From Nonomuraea sp. (GTDB taxonomy: Bacteria > Actinomycetota > Actinomycetes > Streptosporangiales > Streptosporangiaceae), in contig JABFVJ010000272.1 of the NCBI GenBank assembly GCA_013362835.1, positions 1 through 11,896 of the forward strand: DNA of 11,896 nt, read 5' to 3'. The translations under genes and the position numbers were made by a program. Of the stretch, positions 1 to 6,577 are shown piece after piece; the stretch's first letter is position 1, and the number at the start of each line of letters is the position of its first letter. The notes beneath the pieces were generated by a model that was not told the origin of the DNA, searched no databases, and saw only the letters and a program-made list of their open reading frames with translations.

Positions 1-2904
1 GGAGGAGTCGTCGCGGGCGCGTTCGAGCAGCGACGCCGCCGTGCCCAGCGCGCCGAGGACGACGCGGGCGTCGCGGACCGAGCCGTCGGCGTTCCAGTTG
101 CGGTCGCGCAGGGCGAGGGTCAGCGTCGCGGCGGCCGCCTTGGACAGGCCGTCGCCGCGCGCGAGCGTGTCACGGGCGGCCTTGAGCCGGTCCCGCGCCC
201 GGTCGGTACGCAGCCCCCACCCGTACGGGTACAGCGGATCGTAGGCCGTGTCACCCACGTTGACCGGCACCTGATCCATCGAGCGGAACCACGTGAACGG
301 CAGCCGCCCGGTGTACGGCACGGCCCCGAACAGCGGATCGGCCACCCCGGCGCCCTCGGTGCCGGGCAACCAGGAGGCCACCACGGCCCCGACGCGCGAC
401 AGGTCGCCGAGCAGCAGCGGACGCCCCGAAACGACCAGGACGACGCACTTCATCGCCGCGCACACCCTGTCGACGGCGGCCCGGTCGGCCGCCGACAGCT
501 CCAGCGTGCGCCCGGCGCGGCCCACGTCGCCCATGCCCTCCGCGTACGGCTTCTCGCCCACCACCACGACGCCCACGTCGTGCCCGGCGAGCGGGGCCGA
601 GGCATCGGCCGAGTAGGTGACCGAGGAGGCGCGGGCGCGGATGGCCTGCAGGATCGTGGTCCCGGACGTGATCGGCCCGGACGAGCCCTGCCAGGTGATC
701 GTCCAGCCGCCGGTCTGGTTGCCGATGTCATCGGCGTTCGAACCGGAGACGTACAGCTTGGCGCCGGGGCGCAGCGGCAGCAGGCCGTCCTCGTTCTTCA
801 GCAGCACCTGCGACCTCGCCGCCGCCGTACGGGCCACCGCCCGGTGCGCGGCCGAGCCGACGTCGCCGATGCCGGACCGGTCGGCGTACGGACGCTCGAA
901 CAGCCCGAGCCTGAACTTCTGGGTCAGGATCCGCGCGACCGCGTCGTCCACCCGCGACGCGGGCACCCGCCCGGCCTCGACCTCGGCCTTCAACGTCGAG
1001 TAGAACGTCGCGTACGCGTTCGGCACCATGATCATGTCCAGCCCGGCGTTGATCGAGGTACGCACGTCACTGGCGTAGTCGCCGGGGATCTGGTCGATGG
1101 CCTGCCAGTCGCTGATCACGAAGCCCTTGAAGCCGAGCCGGCCCTTGAGCACGTCGGTGATCAGCTCCTTGTGCGCGTGCATCTTCAGCGGGCCGTCGCC
1201 GAAGTCCACGCTGGAGAAGGACGGCATGACGCTGCCCACGCCGCGCCTGACCGCCTCGGCGAACGGCGCGAGATGGATCGCCTCCAGTTCCGCCCTCGTG
1301 GTCGTGGTGACGCCCTGGTCGATCGTGTAGTCGCCGGAGGTGGACGAGCCGTAGGCGGTGCCGCCGTCGCCGACGTAGTGCTTGGCGGTGGCCAGCACGC
1401 CGTTGTCCTGGAGGCCGTCCACGATCGTGGACAGCTTCGACACCAGGGCCGGGTCCTCGCTGAACGACTCGTACGCGCGGCCCCAGCGGTCGTCGCGCGA
1501 CACGCACAGGCAGGGCGCGAAGTCCCACGGGATGCCGGTCGCCCGCACCTCGCGCGCGGTGATCTTTCCTTCCTGCCTGACCAGGTCGGGGTCGCGGGTG
1601 GCGCCCATGCCGACGTTGTGCGGGAAGATCGTCGCGCCGACGACGTTGTTGTGGCCGTGCACCGCGTCCACGCCGTAGATCAGCGGGATCTGCAGCCGGG
1701 TCTGCAGGGCGCGGGACTGGAAGGCGTCGATCATGTCGGCCCAGGCGGCCGGGGTGTTGGAGGCGGGGGTCGAGCCGCCGCCCGACAGCAGGGAGCCGAG
1801 CGCGTACGTGGCGATGTCGCTCTGCTTGGCCAGCGCGCCGCGTTCGGCCTGCGTCATCTGGCCGGCCTTCTCCTCCGGCGTCATCCGGGCCAGCAGGTCG
1901 GCCACGCGTTCCTTGATCGGCCTGCGGGCGTCCAGGTAGGGCAGGCCGTGGGCGTTGATCACGATGACCGGCTGCTCGGCGGGCGGCCTGACGCCGGTGC
2001 CGGAGAGGGTGAGCGGGATGGTCTCGGCGACCTCGTTCGCGTGGTCGGCCAGCGTCCTGACCGTGATCGTCCTGGTCGAGCCGGACGCCGTGCCCGCGGG
2101 GAAGGTCAGCGTGCCGTTCACGGGGGTGTAGTCGGCGCCGGGGGTGGCGGATCCGGCGCCGGTGGCGTAGTCGACGGCCAGGTCGGCGGACAGGGGCGCG
2201 CCGTCGGCTGTGGCGACCGTGACCTTGACCTGGGCGCTCGCCTTCTCGTTCACCGTGTAGACGGGCCTGTCGGTGGACAGCCGTGCCGCGCGGGGCGGGG
2301 CGGTGCCGTAGACCTGGACGTCGTCCCAGAGCAGCGTGCCCGAGGCGGTCGGCAGGCGCATCGAGTAGCCCCACATGGCGTCCAGGTCGAGCTCGCCGTC
2401 GGTGGGCGCGCCGCCCGGCTGGTAGTCGGCCCGGCGGGTGAAGTCGGCGAAGGGCACCTCGATCTGGCGCCAGCCGGCGGTGTCGTCGGTGAAGGACGAC
2501 TCGAACAGCTCGGCGCTGCCCGCGCCGCCGCCGCCGTCCTTGACCTCGAAGAAGATCTTCTGGCCGGACGCGGTGCCGTTCACCCAGAAGGAGAAGCCTT
2601 CGTACGGGGACCAGTCCTGGGCGGCCTGGAGGTCGTGGGACCAGCCGCCCCACTGGCTGACGGAGTAGACCGTCTTCAACGCCCTGTTGGTCGCCGGGGC
2701 GCCTGGGCGGTCCGCGGCACCTTGCACGGTGAGGGCGGGGGTCGAGGGGGCGTCGTTGCCCCAGGCGTACACGCCTTGGGGGACGGCGTCGGACTCGAAG
2801 TCGGTGATCGTCCGCGGCTCGGCCGCCGCCTGGGCGGGCGGGACGACGGCCAGCGAGGCGAGCAGGGCCAGTGCCACCCATAACGGGGGTCTGGATCGGA
2901 ACAC
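1..2904 (-). CDS. Secreted GH3 exo-beta-glucanase (beta-glucosidase family), multidomain, 3' end cut by window
   Basis: Predicted to release glucose outside the cell from beta-1,3/1,4-glucans or cello-oligosaccharides. The 968 codons visible contain a signal peptide (about 1-28, Arg-rich start, hydrophobic core, AQA-type cleavage site), a CBM11/CIA30-like beta-sandwich (about 30-200, ending WDDVQVYG), a Calx-beta domain (about 205-305), the GH3 barrel (about 325-650) and the GH3 C-terminal domain (about 690-898). The pocket matches barley ExoI: D413 in GVDAVHGHN, R476 in GRAYESFSED, K508/H509, nucleophile D599 in VISDW, and candidate acid/base E789 in PYAEGMGD. About 70 further residues follow the usual family end and run off the window. 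GTG at 2904 was chosen because AGGAGG lies 4 nt upstream and the signal peptide begins there. Codon 8 is TTA, the only in-frame TTA I noticed in the window. Family and catalysis are secure; the exact substrate is inferred. Confidence 0.93.
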   Translation of the reverse strand, partial: MFRSRPPLWVALALLASLAVVPPAQAAAEPRTITDFESDAVPQGVYAWGNDAPSTPALTVQGAADRPGAPATNRALKTVYSVSQWGGWSHDLQAAQDWSPYEGFSFWVNGTASGQKIFFEVKDGGGGAGSAELFESSFTDDTAGWRQIEVPFADFTRRADYQPGGAPTDGELDLDAMWGYSMRLPTASGTLLWDDVQVYGTAPPRAARLSTDRPVYTVNEKASAQVKVTVATADGAPLSADLAVDYATGAGSATPGADYTPVNGTLTFPAGTASGSTRTITVRTLADHANEVAETIPLTLSGTGVRPPAEQPVIVINAHGLPYLDARRPIKERVADLLARMTPEEKAGQMTQAERGALAKQSDIATYALGSLLSGGGSTPASNTPAAWADMIDAFQSRALQTRLQIPLIYGVDAVHGHNNVVGATIFPHNVGMGATRDPDLVRQEGKITAREVRATGIPWDFAPCLCVSRDDRWGRAYESFSEDPALVSKLSTIVDGLQDNGVLATAKHYVGDGGTAYGSSTSGDYTIDQGVTTTTRAELEAIHLAPFAEAVRRGVGSVMPSFSSVDFGDGPLKMHAHKELITDVLKGRLGFKGFVISDWQAIDQIPGDYASDVRTSINAGLDMIMVPNAYATFYSTLKAEVEAGRVPASRVDDAVARILTQKFRLGLFERPYADRSGIGDVGSAAHRAVARTAAARSQVLLKNEDGLLPLRPGAKLYVSGSNADDIGNQTGGWTITWQGSSGPITSGTTILQAIRARASSVTYSADASAPLAGHDVGVVVVGEKPYAEGMGDVGRAGRTLELSAADRAAVDRVCAAMKCVVLVVSGRPLLLGDLSRVGAVVASWLPGTEGAGVADPLFGAVPYTGRLPFTWFRSMDQVPVNVGDTAYDPLYPYGWGLRTDRARDRLKAARDTLARGDGLSKAAAATLTLALRDRNWNADGSVRDARVVLGALGTAASLLERARDDSS

Positions 2905-2914
2905 GATTCCTCCT
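2905..2914 (-). promoter_or_regulatory. Ribosome binding site of the GH3 gene
   Basis: Read on the minus strand the sequence is AGGAGGAATC directly before GTG. This is a full anti-16S match (AGGAGG at 2909-2914) with a 4-nt spacer, and it decides the GTG start over a nearby out-of-frame ATG at 2883. Confidence 0.75.
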
Positions 2915-2919
2915 GGGGA

Positions 2920-2931
2920 GAGAGCGCTCTC
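2920..2931. promoter_or_regulatory. LacI-family operator-like palindrome in the glucanase leader
   Basis: GAGAGCGCTCTC is a perfect 12-bp palindrome with the central AGCGCT common to LacI-family sites. It resembles the CebR/CelR box of actinomycetes (TGGGAGCGCTCCCA), which controls cellulase and beta-glucosidase genes in response to cello-oligosaccharides. It lies 5 bp upstream of the Shine-Dalgarno sequence and 15 bp from the start codon, where a bound repressor would block transcription of the GH3 gene. The regulator gene is not in the window. The flanking bases differ from the CebR consensus, so another LacI paralog is possible. Confidence 0.65.
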
Positions 2932-2968
2932 AGGGAGAGATCGTGTCCGGGTCCCGTTTCATAACAGC

Positions 2969-2994
2969 CCCGGCCCCCGACGACGGGGGCCGGG
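2969..2994 (-). terminator. Strong GC hairpin terminator after parC
   Basis: A perfect 11-bp stem (CCCGGCCCCCG paired with CGGGGGCCGGG) closes a 4-nt loop. It lies 6 bp past the parC stop codon. On the minus strand it is followed by GCTGTTATGAAA, a weak T-tract, which is usual for high-GC actinomycete terminators. It separates parC transcription from the GH3 gene, so the GH3 gene needs its own promoter between about 2932 and 2968. I see no clear -35/-10 pair there. Confidence 0.8.
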
Positions 2995-3000
2995 CCTCGG

Positions 3001-5487
3001 TCACTCCTCGGCCGGTGGCGCTTCGGGCGTCTCCGCGGGACCCGAGGCGAGGGCGCCGCCGATCGCGCCGATCGTGTGGGTCAGGCGCAGGCCGGAGCCG
3101 TCTCGGCGCCCGAGCTCCTCGGGCAGCGGCACCGGCTTGCCCACCGCCGAGACCGCCTTGGCCGGGGCCGGGCCCGCCCAGGCGAGCAGCAGCTCGTCCT
3201 CGCCCTTCAGGAACCGCTGGGCGCGCACGCCGCCCGTGGCCCGCCCCTTGGCGGGGAACTCGGCGTAGTCGGACATCTTGCCGCCCCCGACCTGGGTGCC
3301 GGGCAGCGCCGTCGAGGAGCCGGCCACGGTGACGACCCGCGCGGGACGCGACGGGTCGACCACGCCGAACCAGATCACCCGGGCGCCGTCGTCGAGCCTG
3401 ATGCCCGCCATGCCGCCGGCCGGCCGCCCCTGCGGGCGCACCAGCGAGGCGGGGAAGCGGAGGAGCTGGGCGTCGGAGGAGATGAAGACCAGGTCGTGGT
3501 CCTCGGAGTCGAGCTCGGCGGCCCCGACCACGGTGTCGCCGTCCTTGAGCGTGATCACTTCGAAGTCGTCGCGGTTGGCCGGATAGTCGGGCACCACCCG
3601 CTTGACCACGCCCTGCGCCGTGCCGAGCGCGAGCCCGGGGCTGTCGGGGTCGAGGGAGCCGAGGCCCACCACCTTCTCGTCGGGCTGCAACGAGACGTAT
3701 TCGGCGACCGGATGGCCGCCCGACAGCGTCGGCGGGTTGGCCGAGGGCGGCAGCGTCGGCAGGTCGACCACCTGGACCCGGATCAGCCGCCCGAGCGAGG
3801 TCACCACGCCGACCTCGCCCCGGACCGACGTGCGGGCCACCGACACCAGCACGTCGTGGGCCGACCGGTCGCCCTCACCCGCCAGCGGGGAGGCGTCGGA
3901 CGTGCGGGCCAGCAGCCCGGTCGAGGACAGCAGCGCCCAGCACGGGTCGTCGGCCACCTGGAGGTCCACCACCGGCGTACGGGTCACGCCCGGCGCCTCC
4001 AGCAGCACCGTACGGCGCGGCGTGGCGTATTTCTTGGCCACCTCGGCCAGCTCGCCCGAGACCACCTGCCGCAGCTTGGCCGGCGAGGAGAGGATCTCGG
4101 TGAGCGCGGCGATCTCCTCGCTCAGCGTCTCCTTCTCGCGGTCGAGCTCCAGCTTGTCGTAGCGGGTCAGCCGGCGCAGCGGCGTGTCGAGGATGTAGGC
4201 GGCCTGGATGTCGGTGAGGTCGAAGACCTCCATCAACCGCGTGCGCGCCTGCGCCGAGTCGTCGGAGGAACGGATGACCTGGATGACCTCGTCGATGTTG
4301 AGCAGCGCGATGATCAGGCCGTCGACCAGGTGCAGGCGCTCCTCGCGCTTGCGCCGCCGGTATTCGGACCTGCGGCGCACGACCTCGAGACGGTGGTCGA
4401 CGTAGACCTGCAGCAGCTCGCGCAGGCCGAGCGTGCGCGGCTCGCCGTCGACCAGGGCGACGTTGTTGATGCCGAAGGTCTCCTCCATCGGCGTGAGCCG
4501 GTAGAGCTCCTCCAGGACGGCCTCGGGGATGAAGCCGTTCTTGATCTCGATGACCAGGCGCAGGCCCTTGTGCCGGTCGGTGAGGTCCTTCAGGTCGGCG
4601 ATGCCCTGGAGTCTCTTGCTGGTCACCAACTCTTTGATCTTGGTGACCACGCGCTCGGGGCCGACGTTGTAGGGCAGCTCGGTGACGATGATGCCCTTGC
4701 GGCGCGGCGTGATCTGCTCGACCACGCACTTGGCCCGCATGCGGAACGTGCCGCGCCCGGTCTCGTACGCGTCGCGCACCCCCTGCAGCCCGATGATCGA
4801 GCCGCCGGTCGGCAGGTCGGGCCCCGGCACGAACTTCATCAGCTCGTCGAGCGTCGCGTCGGGCTTCTTGATCAGGTGGCGGGCGGCGGCCACGACCTCG
4901 GCGAGGTTGTGCGGCGCCATGTTGGTCGCCATGCCGACCGCGATGCCGGTCGTGCCGTTGACCAGCAGGTTGGGGAACGCCGACGGCATGACCGTGGGCT
5001 CGGTCTCCTGGCCGTCGTAGTTGGGCTTGAAGTTGACGGTGTCCTCGTCGAGCGACTCCACCATCAGCATCGCCGCCGGGGCCAGCCTGGCCTCGGTGTA
5101 CCGCATGGCGGCCGGCAGGTCGTCGGGGGAGCCGAAGTTGCCGTGGCCGTCGACCAGCGGCAGGCGCATGGAGAACGGCTGCGCCAGGCGTACGAGGGCG
5201 TCGTAGATGGCGCTGTCGCCGTGGGGGTGGAGCTTGCCCATGACGTCGCCGACGACGCGCGAGGACTTGACGTGGCCCCGCTCGGGGCGCAGGCCCATCT
5301 CGCTCATGGAGTAGAGGATGCGCCGCTGCACCGGTTTGAGGCCGTCGCGAGCGTCGGGCAGCGCCCTCTGGTAGATCACCGAGTAGGCGTACTCGAGATA
5401 GCTCTTGCGCATCTCGGAGGAGACGTCGATGTCGACGATCCGCTCCTCGAAGTCCTCCGGCGGGGGTGCAGTCGTACGTCGGGCCAT
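3001..5487 (-). CDS. parC: DNA topoisomerase IV subunit A (ParC)
   Basis: The DNA-breaking subunit of a type IIA topoisomerase, which separates linked daughter chromosomes together with ParE; parE is not in the window. The 828-residue protein starts [13 protein letters not shown], as I recall for actinomycete ParC proteins. It has the winged-helix DNA gate with catalytic Y130 in AMRYTEARL, a long coiled-coil arm (about 360-465) and a C-terminal beta-propeller domain (about 500-800). No GyrA box (QRRGGKG) is visible in the C-domain, which favours ParC over GyrA. The quinolone-contact positions read [10 protein letters not shown] (S92, D96), the susceptible-type residues. The frame stays open upstream to a TTG at 5565, but that would add 26 atypical residues and run into the dioxygenase operator, so ATG 5487 was chosen. 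ATG 5496 is the alternative. Neither has a clear ribosome site. The acidic, proline-rich tail is ordinary. Confidence 0.93.
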   Translation of the reverse strand: MARRTTAPPPEDFEERIVDIDVSSEMRKSYLEYAYSVIYQRALPDARDGLKPVQRRILYSMSEMGLRPERGHVKSSRVVGDVMGKLHPHGDSAIYDALVRLAQPFSMRLPLVDGHGNFGSPDDLPAAMRYTEARLAPAAMLMVESLDEDTVNFKPNYDGQETEPTVMPSAFPNLLVNGTTGIAVGMATNMAPHNLAEVVAAARHLIKKPDATLDELMKFVPGPDLPTGGSIIGLQGVRDAYETGRGTFRMRAKCVVEQITPRRKGIIVTELPYNVGPERVVTKIKELVTSKRLQGIADLKDLTDRHKGLRLVIEIKNGFIPEAVLEELYRLTPMEETFGINNVALVDGEPRTLGLRELLQVYVDHRLEVVRRRSEYRRRKREERLHLVDGLIIALLNIDEVIQVIRSSDDSAQARTRLMEVFDLTDIQAAYILDTPLRRLTRYDKLELDREKETLSEEIAALTEILSSPAKLRQVVSGELAEVAKKYATPRRTVLLEAPGVTRTPVVDLQVADDPCWALLSSTGLLARTSDASPLAGEGDRSAHDVLVSVARTSVRGEVGVVTSLGRLIRVQVVDLPTLPPSANPPTLSGGHPVAEYVSLQPDEKVVGLGSLDPDSPGLALGTAQGVVKRVVPDYPANRDDFEVITLKDGDTVVGAAELDSEDHDLVFISSDAQLLRFPASLVRPQGRPAGGMAGIRLDDGARVIWFGVVDPSRPARVVTVAGSSTALPGTQVGGGKMSDYAEFPAKGRATGGVRAQRFLKGEDELLLAWAGPAPAKAVSAVGKPVPLPEELGRRDGSGLRLTHTIGAIGGALASGPAETPEAPPAEE

Positions 5488-5494
5488 GTCGAAC

Positions 5495-5500
5495 ATTGTG
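5495..5500 (-). promoter_or_regulatory. Possible -10 element for a leaderless parC transcript
   Basis: Read on the minus strand, CACAAT ends exactly 7 nt before the ATG at 5487. This is the spacing expected when transcription begins at the start codon, a common arrangement in actinobacteria. It would explain why no Shine-Dalgarno sequence precedes MARR. No convincing -35 is present, so the call is tentative. Confidence 0.3.
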
Positions 5501-5555
5501 CCGAAGAGACGTGGGTGCCCGCGACTTGTCGCCGTGTTCGCCGCGGCGCGAGAAC

Positions 5556-5577
5556 GCTTGACCAAGCAATTGCTTGG
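5556..5577. promoter_or_regulatory. Compound operator: two overlapping dyads at the dioxygenase promoter
   Basis: CCAAGCAATTGCTTGG (5562-5577) is a perfect 16-bp palindrome. A second dyad, GCTTG-AC-CAAGC (5556-5567), shares its left arm, giving three half-sites in 22 bp. The form suits a TetR- or MarR-family dimer. It overlaps the candidate -35 of the dioxygenase gene and fills most of the promoter spacer, so binding should repress. The neighbouring parC gene reads the other way from 5487, about 70 bp off, and could also be affected. No regulator gene lies in the window. Confidence 0.7.
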
Positions 5578-5587
5578 GTCTTACCGT
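5558..5587 (+). promoter_or_regulatory. Candidate sigma-70-type promoter of the dioxygenase gene
   Basis: TTGACC (5558-5563) and TACCGT (5582-5587) are separated by 18 bp and match the actinomycete housekeeping pattern TTGAC / TAnnnT. The transcript would begin near 5594, about 35 nt before the ATG. The palindromic operator overlaps the -35 and occupies most of the spacer. Confidence 0.55.
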
Positions 5588-5616
5588 CGGAGACGAGGAC
5601 CCCTTCTCCCGCCTCC

Positions 5617-5621
5617 GGAGG
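5617..5621 (+). promoter_or_regulatory. Ribosome binding site of the dioxygenase gene
   Basis: GGAGG lies 7 nt upstream of the ATG at 5629, inside the self-complementary CCTCCGGAGG. It fixes the start within a frame that is open for far longer upstream. Confidence 0.75.
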
Positions 5622-5628
5622 CTTCGCC

Positions 5629-6450
5629 ATGATCGAGTTCCATCCCGTGACCCAGCACATCGGCGCCGAGGTCACCGGGGTCGATCTGCGCAAACCCCTC
5701 TCCCAGGAAGACGTCGAGACCCTGCGGGCGGGATGGCTGAAGCACCTCGTGCTGTTCTTCCGCGACCAGCCCATCGACGACGAGCAGCACCTGCAGTTCG
5801 CCCTGAACTTCGGCACGCTCAACCACCCCGCGTTCAAGAAGGACTCCGGCAGCCCCATCCACGTGCTCGACCAGACCTCGCCCAAGGGCGAGGGCGGCGA
5901 CGAGTGGCACAGCGACAACACCTTCGAGCCGACGCCGCCCATGGGGTCGCTGCTGCGCTGCGTGCAGCTGCCGAGCGTGGGCGGCGACACCTGCTGGGCC
6001 AACACCTACCTGGCCTACGAGACGCTCTCCCCGTCGATCCAGCGGCTGTGCGACGAGCTGACCGCCGTGCACGACATCACCATGTCGATGAGGAAGGCGA
6101 TCTCCAAGGGGCATCCGTTCGACCTGGCCGAGATCCAGGCCAAGTGGCCGCCGATCGAACGTCCGGTGGTGCGTACGCACGCCGAGACCGGCCGCAAGGC
6201 GCTCTTCGTCAACCGCGCATCCACGACCCGGCTGGTCGGCCTGAACGACCGGGAGAACGAGGCGCTGCTGCCGTTCCTCATCGACCACATCCGCTCGCCG
6301 GAGTTCCAGTGCCGGCTGAAGTGGCGTCCAGGCACGCTCGCGTTCTGGGACAACCGCCCCACGCAGCACTACGCCGTCGCCGACTACACCGAACGCCGCC
6401 GCATGCACCGCGTCACCATCAACGCCTTCCCCGAACACGCCGACGCCTGA
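5629..6450 (+). CDS. TauD/TfdA-family Fe(II)/2-oxoglutarate-dependent dioxygenase
   Basis: A cytoplasmic non-heme iron oxygenase that uses 2-oxoglutarate and O2 to hydroxylate a small organic acid. Relatives release sulfite from taurine (TauD), cleave alkyl sulfates (AtsK) or degrade aryloxyacetates (TfdA). The 273 residues match the family length. Metal ligands are H94 and D96 in EWHSDNTF and H247 in TQHYAVADY. R261 in RRMHRVTI corresponds to the TauD arginine (R270) that binds 2-oxoglutarate. The segment GDTCWANTYLAYETLS is also characteristic. ATG 5629 was chosen from the GGAGG site and from MIEFHPVTQHIGAEV, the typical family N-terminus. The gene is divergent from parC with its own operator-bearing promoter, and no transport or sulfonate gene adjoins it. 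The substrate therefore stays open; sulfur or carbon scavenging is an inference. Confidence 0.9.
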   Translation: MIEFHPVTQHIGAEVTGVDLRKPLSQEDVETLRAGWLKHLVLFFRDQPIDDEQHLQFALNFGTLNHPAFKKDSGSPIHVLDQTSPKGEGGDEWHSDNTFEPTPPMGSLLRCVQLPSVGGDTCWANTYLAYETLSPSIQRLCDELTAVHDITMSMRKAISKGHPFDLAEIQAKWPPIERPVVRTHAETGRKALFVNRASTTRLVGLNDRENEALLPFLIDHIRSPEFQCRLKWRPGTLAFWDNRPTQHYAVADYTERRRMHRVTINAFPEHADA

Positions 6451-6455
6451 CCACG

Positions 6456-6478
6456 CGGACGGCCCACAGGGCGCTCCG
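6456..6478 (+). terminator. Possible weak terminator hairpin after the dioxygenase gene
   Basis: Arms CGGACGGCCC and GGGCGCTCCG around an ACA loop form an 8-bp imperfect stem with a 2x2 internal loop. It begins 5 bp after the stop codon. A second small hairpin (ACGGC-GGCG-GCCGT, 6481-6494) follows. There is no T-run, so termination is uncertain and read-through into the helicase gene is possible. Confidence 0.35.
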
Positions 6479-6577
6479 TCACGGCGGCGGCCGTAACGAA
6501 GGAAAAGGCGACGGCGGCGAGGGAGGATCGGCCGGACGCGGGACGGCGAGCGCGGATTGTCTGGTAACAAGGGGAGC

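Noticed and set aside
1067..2881. Minus-strand open frame beginning at an ATG at 2881, overlapping the GH3 gene in another frame
   Set aside because: It is an Arg/Pro-rich shadow frame. The GTG at 2904 in the adjacent frame has the AGGAGG site, a signal peptide and all GH3 catalytic residues.
580..2883. Long open frame on the plus strand (767 codons) opposite the glucanase gene
   Set aside because: Its translation is repetitive Gly/Val/Arg/His with no domain. It mirrors the codon bias of the true minus-strand GH3 gene, whose motifs are complete.
3001..5487. GyrA rather than ParC
   Set aside because: No GyrA box is visible in the C-domain, the N-terminus resembles actinomycete ParC, and no gyrB precedes it.
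3076..5628. Apparent 850-codon N-terminal extension of the dioxygenase reading across parC
   Set aside because: It is antisense to parC with low-complexity composition. The dioxygenase has a ribosome site at 5617 and a typical N-terminus at 5629.
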